Positions 17,142-26,112 of a stretch of 64,000 bases of DNA are shown one piece after another. Below the pieces are notes generated by a model. The model ran no database searches, was not told the origin of the DNA, and was given only the letters and a program-made list of their open reading frames with translations. Position 1 is the first letter of the stretch. Every line of letters begins with the position of its first letter. The DNA is from Polaribacter cellanae (GTDB lineage: Bacteria; Bacteroidota; Bacteroidia; Flavobacteriales; Flavobacteriaceae), in NCBI RefSeq assembly GCF_017569185.1, contig NZ_CP071869.1, positions 1,354,001 through 1,418,000 on the forward strand, given 5' to 3'. The translations under genes and the position numbers were made by a program.

Positions 17142-17549
17142 TTATTCTTGTTGTTTATAAGCAGTAACCTTAATCTCCACCACCAAATCTGGATGTGGTA
17201 ATTGATGCACAGCAACTGTTGTTCTTGTGGGTCCAGTTTTTGTATCGAAAAATTCTGCATAGGCTTTGTTGTAACCTGCAAAATCATTCATATTTACCAA
17301 GAATGTAGAAACATCAACCACATCTTTTATACTTGCTCCAACTGTTTTTAAATTTTTGTCGATATTTTTTAAAACTTCTCTAGTTTGCGTTTCAATATTT
17401 AAATATTTTGTTCCCATTTCGTCAATAATATCTACTCCAGCAATCGTATTATCTGCTCTTCTAGAACTTGTTCCTGAAACAAAAATAAAATCGCCTACAA
17501 CTTTTACATGTGGATAAGCGCCTCTTGGTGTTACTTTTTTTTGTGCCAT
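17142..17549 (-). CDS. RidA/YjgF-family protein, possible 2-aminomuconate deaminase (135 aa)
   Basis: This is a single RidA domain of normal length: [20 protein letters not shown] at the N-terminus, the conserved Arg in [26 protein letters not shown], and the Glu in the last strand. RidA proteins deaminate enamines and imines. Some family members in aminophenol and anthranilate pathways are 2-aminomuconate deaminases, which fits its location directly upstream of the semialdehyde dehydrogenase operon. A family A palindrome sits 12 bp before the start codon. Confidence 0.88.
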   Translation of the reverse strand: MAQKKVTPRGAYPHVKVVGDFIFVSGTSSRRADNTIAGVDIIDEMGTKYLNIETQTREVLKNIDKNLKTVGASIKDVVDVSTFLVNMNDFAGYNKAYAEFFDTKTGPTRTTVAVHQLPHPDLVVEIKVTAYKQQE

Positions 17550-17560
17550 ATCTCTTGTCT

Positions 17561-17630
17561 GGTCGAGCGCAGTCGAGACCTAAATTTATTCTTTCTTACT
17601 TTTAATGACCTCTCGACTGCGCTCGAGGAG
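17561..17630. repeat. Two oppositely oriented family A palindromes
   Basis: GGTCGAGCGCAGTCGAGACC at 17561-17580 and CTCTCGACTGCGCTCGAGGAG at 17610-17630 are inverted relative to each other. The 70-bp stretch could fold into one long hairpin between the DUF1697 and RidA genes, where it may attenuate or stabilise the transcript. Confidence 0.75.
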
Positions 17631-17638
17631 ACATTTGA

Positions 17639-18160
17639 TTATAGTTTCGACAAGTCTAACAACCTTTTCACTGTCCTTAAATTTCTTGTTGTTGCAATTA
17701 CATTCAATTTTTTCTCGATACTATTGTTCGTCAATTTTGTTTTTCCAAAACCTAATGGACAATATAAATACACCACATCGTCTACTATTTTATATTTGTC
17801 TTCTCCTATATTTTTGACTTCAATTACACTTTCTTTTGAAGCTTTATTTAAAAACGTAAATGCAACTATTTTTTCATTTTTAATTGAAAAAGGATAATTT
17901 TCAATCGCCTTTTTCCATTCTTGAATAGTTCTTGCTAAAACTGGAACATCAAAACCAAATTTATTTTGAATTCCTTCTTTAATTTTATTACAAATTACTG
18001 ATTTATCTTCATTGGATTCTAAAACAATATTTCCACTTTGAATATAGGTTTGTATATTTTGAAATTGTAAACTAGATAATAAATCACGTAAATCTGCCAT
18101 TGGAATTTTGTTTTTTCCTGATACATTTATTCCTCGTAATAAAACTATATATTTTCTCAT
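17639..18160 (-). CDS. DUF1697 domain-containing protein (173 aa)
   Basis: The ATG at 18160 starts the family-typical MRKYIVLLRGINVSGKN; an in-frame ATG at 18178 is less likely. KIPMADLRDLL, YIQSGNIVLES and FLNKASKES further support DUF1697, a widespread cytosolic family of unknown function. It is inside the kynurenine gene run but has no known link to it. Confidence 0.88.
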   Translation of the reverse strand: MRKYIVLLRGINVSGKNKIPMADLRDLLSSLQFQNIQTYIQSGNIVLESNEDKSVICNKIKEGIQNKFGFDVPVLARTIQEWKKAIENYPFSIKNEKIVAFTFLNKASKESVIEVKNIGEDKYKIVDDVVYLYCPLGFGKTKLTNNSIEKKLNVIATTRNLRTVKRLLDLSKL

Positions 18161-18168
18161 ACACTTTG

Positions 18169-18202
18169 CAAACCTCAAAGGTTTTAAAAACCTTTGAGGT
18201 TT
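18169..18202. repeat. Long palindromic repeat, family D
   Basis: AAACCTCAAAGGTTTT and its inverse make a near-perfect 33-bp palindrome between kmo and the DUF1697 gene. A related palindrome lies at 47214-47246. It can fold as a strong hairpin in either transcript. Confidence 0.75.
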
Positions 18203-18207
18203 AGTTT

Positions 18208-19689
18208 CTATAAACCAGCGATTTTGTCCTCTTGTAAAATCGCGTTTGTTTCATCAATTACTTTCTCTAAAATGGCTTTCAATTCTTCTTTTGTCATATT
18301 TAAATGCGTATGAACCTCATCACCAGAAATTAAATTTAATAGTGCTTTATCTTGTGCTCTTCCTCTTTTCATTGCTTCATTATACCCAATGTTCTCATTA
18401 AAAGTTACCAACGAATATTTAGAAAAATATTGATTTGGAAAATGTTTCTCCAAATCCATTTCTATTTTTCTTTTTTCTTTAAAAAGCGGATTTGCAACAT
18501 GGTTTTTCATCTCGTGAAAATTATCAATTGCTAAATCTGCAATGGCATCTGTGTCTTGTTTTCTTGCTTTTTGATAAGCTTTAAAAATTGCTTTCCAATC
18601 AAAGATTTCTCGACTCTGCTCGAAATGACAAAGAATTTCGTCCAATACAAAAACATCTTCGAAAGAGGCATTCATTCCTTGTCCGTAAAAAGGAACAATT
18701 GCATGTGCAGCATCACCAATTAACAACTTTTTATTTTGATAAAACCAAGGAGAAGATTTTACAGTTCCTAAAGCTCCTGTTGGGTTGTTAATGAATTCTT
18801 CTTTTATATTCGGAATTAACGCCAAAGCATCTGGGAATTCTTTTTCGAAAAATTGGGTTATTTTTTCTTCGGATGTTAAATTTTCGAAATTGAATTCACC
18901 TTCATCATAACTTAAAAAGAGGGTTACTGTAAAACTACCATCCATATTTGGGAGTGCAATTAACATAAAATCGCCTCTTGGCCAAATGTGTAAATGATCT
19001 TTACTTATTTGATGATTTCCATTTTTATCTGCAGGAATTTCCAACTCTTTATAACCGTGATTTAAGTAATTTTGAGAATAACTGAATAAGAATTTGCGTT
19101 CAGAGATATAGCTTTTTCGTAAAGAGGAACCTGCACCATCTGCTCCAAAAATAACGTCTGCAATTACAGGGAATTCTTCTTTGGTATTGTAATCTTTAAA
19201 ATGTGCGATATTTTTTTCAATATCAACTTTTTTACATTTTTTATTAAAATGAATATTTACATTTTCGTGTTTTTCTGCTTCATCTAATAAAATAGCATTC
19301 AAATCTCCTCTGGAAATTGAATTGATGTATTCATTTTCTCTCCCAGAATAATTTGATGAAAAGGTATTTCCTTCTCTATCGTGCATTAATCTACCATACA
19401 TTGGGATACAAATTTCTCTTGCTTTTCCTTCCATTCCACATAAACGCAAGGCTTTTAAACCTCTATCTGATAATGCTAAATTTATGGAACGCCCTGCAGA
19501 AATATCTACAGTTCTTAAATCTGGTCTGCTTTCGTAAACCTCAACTTTATAACCTCTTTGCGCAAGTCTTAAAGCTAGTAAGGAACCACATAATCCTGCT
19601 CCGATGATTAAAATCCTATTCCCATCCCAACCCTTCCCAAAGGGAAGGGCTTTTCCAAACTGGCTTAAATTATTTTCTTTTTTGTTCAT
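18208..19689 (-). CDS. kmo: Kynurenine 3-monooxygenase (493 aa)
   Basis: This FAD-dependent aromatic hydroxylase converts L-kynurenine to 3-hydroxykynurenine with NADPH. Motifs seen: ILIIGAGLCGSLLALRLA (FAD, residues 26-43), ISAGRSINLALSDRGLKAL, VIFGADGAGSSLRK (DG motif) and LIGDAAHAIVPFYGQGMNASFED (GD motif, about 323-345). It is longer than usual. Residues about 7-25 (NLSQFGKALPFGKGWDGNR) and about 353-363 (HFEQSREIF) are translations of palindromic repeats lying inside the gene at 19621-19650 and 18605-18630. Both lie outside the catalytic motifs, so the enzyme is probably still functional. Confidence 0.94.
   Translation of the reverse strand: MNKKENNLSQFGKALPFGKGWDGNRILIIGAGLCGSLLALRLAQRGYKVEVYESRPDLRTVDISAGRSINLALSDRGLKALRLCGMEGKAREICIPMYGRLMHDREGNTFSSNYSGRENEYINSISRGDLNAILLDEAEKHENVNIHFNKKCKKVDIEKNIAHFKDYNTKEEFPVIADVIFGADGAGSSLRKSYISERKFLFSYSQNYLNHGYKELEIPADKNGNHQISKDHLHIWPRGDFMLIALPNMDGSFTVTLFLSYDEGEFNFENLTSEEKITQFFEKEFPDALALIPNIKEEFINNPTGALGTVKSSPWFYQNKKLLIGDAAHAIVPFYGQGMNASFEDVFVLDEILCHFEQSREIFDWKAIFKAYQKARKQDTDAIADLAIDNFHEMKNHVANPLFKEKRKIEMDLEKHFPNQYFSKYSLVTFNENIGYNEAMKRGRAQDKALLNLISGDEVHTHLNMTKEELKAILEKVIDETNAILQEDKIAGL
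18605..18634. repeat. Family A palindrome inside kmo coding sequence
   Basis: TTTCTCGACTCTGCTCGAA is followed by ATGACA, the same element family as 17610-17630. It is translated in frame as part of KMO (HFEQSREIF). Confidence 0.75.
19621..19650. repeat. Family B palindrome inside kmo coding sequence
   Basis: CCCTTCCCAAAGGGAAGGG with a CCCATCCCAA flank is the reverse orientation of the element at 12865-12895. It is translated in frame as ALPFGKGWDGN near the KMO N-terminus, upstream of the FAD motif. Confidence 0.8.
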
Positions 19690-19703
19690 TTATGTAGTAC
19701 AAT

Positions 19704-20240
19704 CTATTCATTATTATCTTTAAAACGCTTTAAAACTTCTTCTATTGAAATCGTTTTATCTTGTTTTTCTTCTTCTGATAAATTTTGAAAATTATCAATA
19801 ATATTGTTTAATTTATTTTTTTCATTTGCAATCTCTTCATCATCAAAATCGATAAAAGTCATTTCATAAAGACAATGTGCTACTATCTCTAATTCATTAA
19901 AATTTCTTAAAGAATCTTGACTAATTCGCATTCCTAACCAATCTTGCCAAGGCATAAATTCTAAAGCATAACTCTGAGAATCTTTTTTATCATTTTTTTT
20001 ACCTGAAACATCAAAATATGTAGTTAATTCATCCTCAAAATCATCCTCAAAATCATCTTTAATTTCATCCAAAACAATTTCCATATCAATATTATTGGCT
20101 TCTAATCGTTTTATTTTCTCGTAAGCAGTTCTATGAGCTTCCATATCCTCTTTAATATCAGGATACAATTCCAAGAGCGTATATTCAATACTTAACCATT
20201 CTGTTTGATGAAGTAAATCTCTAAAAATTATAGTTCCCAT
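19704..20240 (-). CDS. DUF6557-like protein (178 aa)
   Basis: It is acidic and helical. It starts with FRDLLHQTEWLSIEYTLLELYPD and has the segment ALEFMPWQDWLGMRIS followed by EIVAHCLYEMTFIDFDDEEI. I associate this WLGM...AHxLYEMTFxGF pattern with DUF6557. No catalytic residues are obvious and no signal peptide is present. It lies between kynU and kmo in the same orientation, so it is probably expressed with them. Its role is unknown; another uncharacterised family is possible. Confidence 0.6.
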   Translation of the reverse strand: MGTIIFRDLLHQTEWLSIEYTLLELYPDIKEDMEAHRTAYEKIKRLEANNIDMEIVLDEIKDDFEDDFEDELTTYFDVSGKKNDKKDSQSYALEFMPWQDWLGMRISQDSLRNFNELEIVAHCLYEMTFIDFDDEEIANEKNKLNNIIDNFQNLSEEEKQDKTISIEEVLKRFKDNNE

Positions 20241-20276
20241 AACTATTAAATTTTAATTGTATTTTCTTCCAATAAT

Positions 20277-21578
20277 TTATTCATTCTCATTATCGACATA
20301 AGTTCCCTTTCCTTCGGAAAGGGTTAGGGATAGGATTTCCACCATCTCATAAACATCTTCAAACGAAGTGTACATTGGCACTGGCGCACAACGTATTACA
20401 TCTGGTTCTCGCCAATCTGTAATTACATGTTTTTTCATTAATTTTTGATGTAAACTTTTATCCGCATTTTTTACTTGAATGGATAATTGACAACCTCTTT
20501 CTTTTGGGTTTTTAGGTGTGATGATTTTAATGTCACTTGAACCAATTTTATTGATTAAAAACTCGAAATAACCTGTTAGTTTTTCTGATTTTTCTCTTAA
20601 AGTTTCCATACCAACCTCATCAAATACATCTAAAGACGCTTTTATGGCTGCCATCGATAATATTGGCGGATTTGATAATTGCCAGCCTTCTGCGCCTTCC
20701 ATCACATCAAATGGCTGTCGCATGTTAAAACGAGTGGATTTGTTATGATTCCACCAACCTGCAAAACGTGGCAAATTTTTATTCTTCGCATGTTTTTCGT
20801 GAACAAATAATCCTGCTAAACTTCCAGGACCAGAATTTAAATACTTGTAGGTACACCAAGCTGCAAAATCAACGCCAGACTCGTGTAAATTAGGTTGAAT
20901 ATTTCCTGCTCCATGAGCTAAATCGATTCCAACGACACAGTTTTTTGAATGCCCAATTGCTGCAATTCTTTTCAAATCTAAAAACTGACCTGTATAATAA
21001 TTTACACCTCCAATTAATAGTAAAGCAATTTCGTTTCCTTGCTCTAAAACAATTTTTTCTAAATCTTCTATCTGTAATAATTCCTCTCCTTTTTTGGGTT
21101 TCCATTCGATAATATCATCCTTTGAAAAACCGTGGAATTTTAATTGCGACTCTACTGCGTATCTATCTGAAGGAAAAGCATCACTTTCAATAACAATTTT
21201 ATATTTTTCTTTTGTGGGTTTGTAAAACGAAACCATTAATAAATGTAAATTGGTGGTTAGTGTATTCATCACCACAACTTCTATGGGTTTTGCACCCACT
21301 ATTTTTGCCATTTTATCGGTTAAATATTCGTGATAATTCAACCACGGGTTTTTTGCTTCGAAATGCCCCTCAACTCCTAAATTTGCCCAATCTTCTAATT
21401 CTTGGTTGATGTATTCTTTGGTTGATTTTGGTTGTAAACCCAACGAATTTCCTGTAAAATAAAGCCATTCTTTTCCTGATTTGTCTTTCGGAATATGAAA
21501 TTGACTTCGTAAATGAGAAAGTGTATCTTCTCTATCTTGCTGTTTTGCAAATGCTAAATTATTCTGATATTTCATCAA
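20277..21578 (-). CDS. kynU: Kynureninase (433 aa)
   Basis: This PLP-dependent hydrolase cleaves 3-hydroxykynurenine (or kynurenine) to 3-hydroxyanthranilate (or anthranilate) and alanine. Visible motifs: YFTGNSLGLQPKSTKEYI near the N-terminus, GIDLAHGAGNIQPNLHESGVDFAAWCTYKYLNSGPG containing the PLP Asp and the Schiff-base Lys, and the RPxFD-type MRQPFDVMEGAEGWQ. The extreme C-terminus (LTLSEGKGTYVDNENE) is contributed by a palindromic repeat at 20301-20335. It is the first gene of the minus-strand kynurenine run. Confidence 0.94.
   Translation of the reverse strand: MMKYQNNLAFAKQQDREDTLSHLRSQFHIPKDKSGKEWLYFTGNSLGLQPKSTKEYINQELEDWANLGVEGHFEAKNPWLNYHEYLTDKMAKIVGAKPIEVVVMNTLTTNLHLLMVSFYKPTKEKYKIVIESDAFPSDRYAVESQLKFHGFSKDDIIEWKPKKGEELLQIEDLEKIVLEQGNEIALLLIGGVNYYTGQFLDLKRIAAIGHSKNCVVGIDLAHGAGNIQPNLHESGVDFAAWCTYKYLNSGPGSLAGLFVHEKHAKNKNLPRFAGWWNHNKSTRFNMRQPFDVMEGAEGWQLSNPPILSMAAIKASLDVFDEVGMETLREKSEKLTGYFEFLINKIGSSDIKIITPKNPKERGCQLSIQVKNADKSLHQKLMKKHVITDWREPDVIRCAPVPMYTSFEDVYEMVEILSLTLSEGKGTYVDNENE
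20301..20335. repeat. Family B palindrome at the 3' end of kynU
   Basis: TTCCCTTTCCTTCGGAAAGG is followed by GTTAGGGATAGGA. It is translated as LSLTLSEGKGTYV, supplying the enzyme's final residues. Confidence 0.75.
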
Positions 21579-21659
21579 CTAAAAAAATGAGTGTCTTCAA
21601 ATATAAAACAATCTTACTTTAGAATTAAATTTAAAATAATTAATTACTATCTTTATTTT

Positions 21660-21667
21660 TAAATTTG
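21660..21667 (+). promoter_or_regulatory. Possible -7 promoter element (TAAATTTG)
   Basis: It is a TAnnTTTG match 17 bp before the NlpC/P60 gene start, in the divergent gap with kynU. No clear -33 TTG is seen, so the support is modest. Confidence 0.35.
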
Positions 21668-21683
21668 CTCTTAAATATAATTT

Positions 21684-22871
21684 ATGAAATTGATAAAATA
21701 CGTACTACTTATTGCTGTAATTCTTATTGTTTCTTGCAATAACAATTCCATATTAATTGGTGGTTTAAAAGGTGTAAATGATAGTTTTAAAAACCAGTAT
21801 GCTCCAGATAAAAGAGTGGCTATTTATACCATTGAGTTTGATAGTTATAATGATAAAATTATTGTTGAAGGAGAAACAGATTCCAAAGAAGCGTACGTAA
21901 AATTATTAGATAGTCTTAAAATTTTAAATGTCGAAATTGTAAATAAAATTAGAGTTTTACCAGATGCTGTTGTTGGAGATAAAATGTTTGCAATTGCCAG
22001 AAATTCAGTAATTAATATTCGTTCTGCACCCAAACATTCTGCAGAATTAGGCACACAGGGTTTGCTAGGAATGCCTCTAAAAGTGTTAGATAAAAAAGGT
22101 GATTTTTATAGAATTCAAACTCCAGACAGGTATATTTCTTGGGTTGATAAAGGTGGAATTCATTTAATGACCAAAAATGAATATGAGAATTGGAACACGT
22201 CTAAAAAAGTACTTTTTACTCAGAATTTTGGGTATGTGTACTCGAAAAGAAATTCAAATTCTGATATTGTTTCTGATATTACTTTGGGCGGACTTTTAAA
22301 ATACTTATCTGAAGACGCTTCTTTTTACGAAGTAAAATATCCTGATGATAGAACTGGATTCATTAAAAAAAGTGAAGGTGTAATTTTTAATTCTTGGCTA
22401 CAAAATCTTCAACCTTCACAGGAAAATATTGAGGCAATTGCTAAAAAAATGGATGGCTTCCCTTATTTATGGGGAGGAACTTCATCTAAAGGAATGGATT
22501 GTAGCGGATTTACAAAAATGGTGTATTTAATGAATGGTTTGGTAATTCCAAGAGATGCTTCGCAACAAATAAATGCTGGTAAAGTTGTAGGTAAAAAGCT
22601 AACTTTTAAGGATTTAGAAAAAGGCGATTTATTATTTTTTGGAACAAAAGCAACTGAAAACAAAAAACAGAGAGTCGTTCATGTTGGTATTTGGTTAGGA
22701 AATGGCAAAATGGAATTTATTCATGCTTCTGGAAACGTGCATTTGAGTTCTATGGATTCTCTGCAACCTAATTATGACGAATTTAATAAGAATAGGTATT
22801 TAGGAAGTAGAAGATATTTAGGTGTAAAAGATATTCATATTTTAGATTTAAAGGAAGGTTTGAAGTTTTAG
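21684..22871 (+). CDS. SH3 and NlpC/P60 domain lipoprotein peptidase (395 aa)
   Basis: The signal peptide MKLIKYVLLIAVILIVSC has a lipobox (IVSC). Two bacterial SH3-like regions follow (about 85-155 and 165-230, the first with NSVINIRSAPKHSAELG and ISWVDKGGIH). The C-terminal NlpC/P60 domain (about 245-385) has the catalytic Cys in WGGTSSKGMDCSGFTKMVY and the His in VVHVGIWLG. It probably cleaves gamma-D-Glu to diamino-acid bonds of peptidoglycan in the periplasm. It is a monocistronic gene diverging from kynU. Confidence 0.93.
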   Translation: MKLIKYVLLIAVILIVSCNNNSILIGGLKGVNDSFKNQYAPDKRVAIYTIEFDSYNDKIIVEGETDSKEAYVKLLDSLKILNVEIVNKIRVLPDAVVGDKMFAIARNSVINIRSAPKHSAELGTQGLLGMPLKVLDKKGDFYRIQTPDRYISWVDKGGIHLMTKNEYENWNTSKKVLFTQNFGYVYSKRNSNSDIVSDITLGGLLKYLSEDASFYEVKYPDDRTGFIKKSEGVIFNSWLQNLQPSQENIEAIAKKMDGFPYLWGGTSSKGMDCSGFTKMVYLMNGLVIPRDASQQINAGKVVGKKLTFKDLEKGDLLFFGTKATENKKQRVVHVGIWLGNGKMEFIHASGNVHLSSMDSLQPNYDEFNKNRYLGSRRYLGVKDIHILDLKEGLKF

Positions 22872-23095
22872 CGTTTTACGCAGAGAAATTCGCAGAGATT
22901 CACAGAGTTGTTTTAATGCTGAAAATTATTTGGCAACTTTAGCACAGACTGAAATGACATCCTTTTTTGTTTTTCACAAAAAGATATAATGAAAAGCTAA
23001 AAAAGCCTCTCAAAAAAATTGAAAGGCTGCATATTTATTTTAAATACAATCAACAGTAAGCAACTGAAAACTGAGACTGCAAACTGAATACTAAC
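22871..23095. repeat. Intergenic repeats between the NlpC/P60 gene and serA
   Basis: At 22872-22910, GCAGAGAAATTCGCAGAGATTCACAGAG is built of three related GCAGAGA-type units. At 23050-23095 there is a CAGT-rich element like the one at 11606-11690. No coding potential is visible. Confidence 0.55.
22998..23028 (-). terminator. Terminator for serA
   Basis: Read on the minus strand, AGCCTTTCAA pairs with TTGAGAGGCT (10 bp, one mismatch) and is followed by a T-run. It lies 67 bp after the serA stop. Confidence 0.7.
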
Positions 23096-24987
23096 TAATA
23101 CAAGACTCTAAACTTAATTGTGCCTTCTACCTTTCTTAATTTATCGATTACTTCTGTGTTGTATTCTTTGTCTAAATCTGTAATTACATATCCTACTTTT
23201 GGGTCTGTAGACAAATACTGCCCAGTAATATTTAAGTCGAATTTTGCCAAAATCTTATTGATTTTTGCCATAACTCCAGGAACATTTTTGTGAATATGTA
23301 AAAAACGATGTGCATTGGTTTGTCTTGGCAAACGAATATTTGGGAAATTTACAGCATCTACTGTGTTTCCAGAATTTATGTATGCCATAATTTTACTCGG
23401 TACAAAATCGGCAATATCTCTTTGTGCTTCTTCTGTACTTCCACCAACGTGAGGTGTTAAAATTACGTTTGGCAACCCTTTTAATTCTGTATAAAACGTT
23501 CCATTTTTCCTTGGCTCTTCTGGATATACATCTACAGCTGCACCTGCTAATTTTCCGCTTTTTAAAGCGGCAACCAATGCTGGAATATCCACCACAAATC
23601 CTCTTGCCAAATTAATTAAATGTGCACCATCTTTCATTTGAGAAATTTCTTTTTCTCCGAAGAAATTTTGGTTAGCAGCATTGTCATCTACATGTAAAGT
23701 AACCACGTCTGATATTGCTAATAATTCCGATAAATCGCTAATTTTAGTAGCGTTTCCTAATGCCAATTTATCTTCTACATCGTAATAATAAACATCCATT
23801 CCTAAAGCCTCTGCTAAAACAGAAAGTTGAGAACCTATATTTCCATAACCTACAATTCCTAATTTTTTACCACGAACTTCTCTAGAACCTTCTGCTGTTT
23901 TATTCCATTGTCCATTATGAATTTCTGTGCTTCGTTGAAAAACCGAACGCATTAACATAATTATTTCTCCAATTGCCAATTCTACCACAGAACGTGTATT
24001 ACTATAAGGCGCGTTAAAAACAACAATTCCTTTTTCTTTACACGCTTCTAAATCGATTTGTTTGGTTCCGATACAAAATGCACTTACGACCATCAATTTT
24101 TCTGCAGCGTCCACCACTTTTTGTGTGACGTTTGTTTTAGAACGGATTCCTAAAACGTGTACGTCTTTTATTTTTTCTATCAGCTCCTCTTCCGACAAAC
24201 TTTTAGAAACTATTTCAACAGAAAAACCATCTTTAGATAACTTTTTAAAAGCATCTGAATGTACGTTTTCTAATAATAAAATTTTAATTCTGTTCTTTGG
24301 GTAAGATATGTTTCTTGGCAAATCGTTTATGTATAAAAATTCATCTAAATTTGGTGCAATATGGTCTGCGTTTTCCGTAGTTTTTACTCTTGAAACATTT
24401 TCTGTGTACGCAAAAAACTTGTCTGCAATACCAGCTTCTCGAGTTACGTAGTCGCTATAACCATCACCAATAACTTGTATTTCTCCGTTTAAATTCATGT
24501 CTTTTAAACATTGAATTTTTCCATTGTGTTTCGATAAAACATTGTCTGCATCGAAACCAATAATTTCTCCATCCTTTGCGAACTCAAAAGTATTTGCATA
24601 TACTCTTTCGGAAGGAATGTTGTATTCTTTTACAATTGGATCTATAAATTCTTTGAATCCGCATGAAATTACGTAAATATCGTCTGCGAAATTCTCGAAA
24701 AACTCTTTATTACTTTCGATTGATTTAGAAACTTGTTTTTTTAAAGCTTCCACCAACCCCCTTAAATCGGCTTTATTGGCTTTTAATAATTTTATTCTTC
24801 TTTTTAAAGATTCTGTAAAGGAGATTTCGCCATCGATACCTAAATTAGTAATATCGATAATTTCTCGAATAACATCTTCTTTCTTTGGATTATTTTCGAG
24901 CGTAATTTCTGCTAAAACATCCAATGCTTCCACCCTTGTTAAAGTGCTGTCGAAATCGAAAATATAGTTTCTTTTGCTAGTAATCAT
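23095..24987 (-). CDS. Phosphoserine phosphatase / D-3-phosphoglycerate dehydrogenase fusion (630 aa)
   Basis: Residues 1 to about 220 form a HAD phosphatase of the SerB type: the nucleophile motif DFDSTLTRVEALD, the Ser of motif II in YVISCGF, and VIGDGYSDYVT as motif III. Residues about 230-555 form a SerA-type dehydrogenase with the NAD motif GKKLGIVGYGNIGSQL and the catalytic segments LINLARG and TPHVGGSTEEAQ. An ACT-like domain ends the protein (HIHKNVPGVMAKINKIL). The protein therefore carries the first and last enzymes of serine biosynthesis in one chain, an architecture known in Bacteroidetes. Confidence 0.92.
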   Translation of the reverse strand: MITSKRNYIFDFDSTLTRVEALDVLAEITLENNPKKEDVIREIIDITNLGIDGEISFTESLKRRIKLLKANKADLRGLVEALKKQVSKSIESNKEFFENFADDIYVISCGFKEFIDPIVKEYNIPSERVYANTFEFAKDGEIIGFDADNVLSKHNGKIQCLKDMNLNGEIQVIGDGYSDYVTREAGIADKFFAYTENVSRVKTTENADHIAPNLDEFLYINDLPRNISYPKNRIKILLLENVHSDAFKKLSKDGFSVEIVSKSLSEEELIEKIKDVHVLGIRSKTNVTQKVVDAAEKLMVVSAFCIGTKQIDLEACKEKGIVVFNAPYSNTRSVVELAIGEIIMLMRSVFQRSTEIHNGQWNKTAEGSREVRGKKLGIVGYGNIGSQLSVLAEALGMDVYYYDVEDKLALGNATKISDLSELLAISDVVTLHVDDNAANQNFFGEKEISQMKDGAHLINLARGFVVDIPALVAALKSGKLAGAAVDVYPEEPRKNGTFYTELKGLPNVILTPHVGGSTEEAQRDIADFVPSKIMAYINSGNTVDAVNFPNIRLPRQTNAHRFLHIHKNVPGVMAKINKILAKFDLNITGQYLSTDPKVGYVITDLDKEYNTEVIDKLRKVEGTIKFRVLY

Positions 24988-25125
24988 CTTTTAAATCTTG
25001 GTTGATTTATAAGCTGTAAATCTACAAATATAGTAGGTTATTAGAAAGTTATTTTAAAGTTTTATCATATCGATTTTATTTGATATCAATAATATTGAAG
25101 TCCATAAAAAACCGTATAAATTTCT

Positions 25126-25947
25126 TTAAATATTATGAATTCCCAAAAGAATGAACCACCAGAAAATTGGCAATGCTTCCACCCAAAACGAACTATAATA
25201 TTTAGATTGATTCGTTTTTGCTCGCATTAAGAAAATAATTACCAGAAAAAAGAAAATCATAAATGCATTTTTTGCATCTATTTGTGGCACAATTAAATAC
25301 TCTAACAACAGAGAAAAAATCATTAAAATTAACCCCAATCTTTTTGTTTTTTGAACGCCTATTTTCTTCGGAATTGTTTGTAGTGAAATTGCGTCGTATT
25401 TTACATCTCTAATATCGAAAGGCAATATTAAAGCGACTATAATTAAAAAGCGCTGAATTGCAATTAAAACAGTATTAAAATCTATTACTCTATTAGCATC
25501 AAAAACTGGAACTAAAACAGTAAAACCTACCCAAACTAAAGCAACTACAATTATTTTTAAATAACTAACCTGACGTAAATTTTTATGAAATCCGCTTAAA
25601 AAAGGAACTGCATATAAAACTGTTAATAAGATAAAAGGCACTCCAAAAAGCAATGTTTTAAATGGAATTAAAATCGTATAATAACACAATATTAGAAAGC
25701 ATAAAAAAGAAAAAATCTGAATATTTTTTAACCCGTTTGTTAAACTTTTATGATGCAATTTTGCAACGCCTGCATATTTTACAAAATTATAACCTGTTAT
25801 TGTTCCTAAAAATATAAAAATATCTAAGTTTTCGTTGTACGATAAATCCAAATAGAATTCAGTGATTCTCACTAAACATAACACAGCAAATGCTACATGA
25901 ATACTGGCATTTATATAAAAATCGAAAGCGGTCTTTAAAATTTTCAT
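25126..25947 (-). CDS. UbiA-like integral membrane protein (273 aa)
   Basis: It has about eight hydrophobic segments and the second Asp-rich motif of UbiA prenyltransferases (LPFDIRDVKYD). The first motif, normally NDxxDxxxD, appears degenerate (TGYNFVKYAG), so prenyltransfer activity is doubtful. Flavobacterial paralogues of this kind are commonly uncharacterised. It is a single gene divergent from gcvP. Confidence 0.75.
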   Translation of the reverse strand: MKILKTAFDFYINASIHVAFAVLCLVRITEFYLDLSYNENLDIFIFLGTITGYNFVKYAGVAKLHHKSLTNGLKNIQIFSFLCFLILCYYTILIPFKTLLFGVPFILLTVLYAVPFLSGFHKNLRQVSYLKIIVVALVWVGFTVLVPVFDANRVIDFNTVLIAIQRFLIIVALILPFDIRDVKYDAISLQTIPKKIGVQKTKRLGLILMIFSLLLEYLIVPQIDAKNAFMIFFFLVIIFLMRAKTNQSKYYSSFWVEALPIFWWFILLGIHNI

Positions 25948-26045
25948 TTTACAAAAATAGCTTTTCTGTTAATAACATCGCTGTTTGGTTAATAATTAAC
26001 TTATTATTATTAATATTCTATCAAATAAGAATCTATTAAATTCCC

Positions 26046-26053
26046 TATTTTTG
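26046..26053 (+). promoter_or_regulatory. Possible -7 promoter element (TATTTTTG) for gcvP
   Basis: It is a TAnnTTTG match about 60 bp upstream of the gcvP ATG in the divergent gap. No good -33 element is visible. Confidence 0.35.
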
Positions 26054-26112
26054 TCCTGCTTTAAAAAGCACCACTCAATCGTTTGAGAAAAGACATAAAA
26101 AACTTTATTTTA

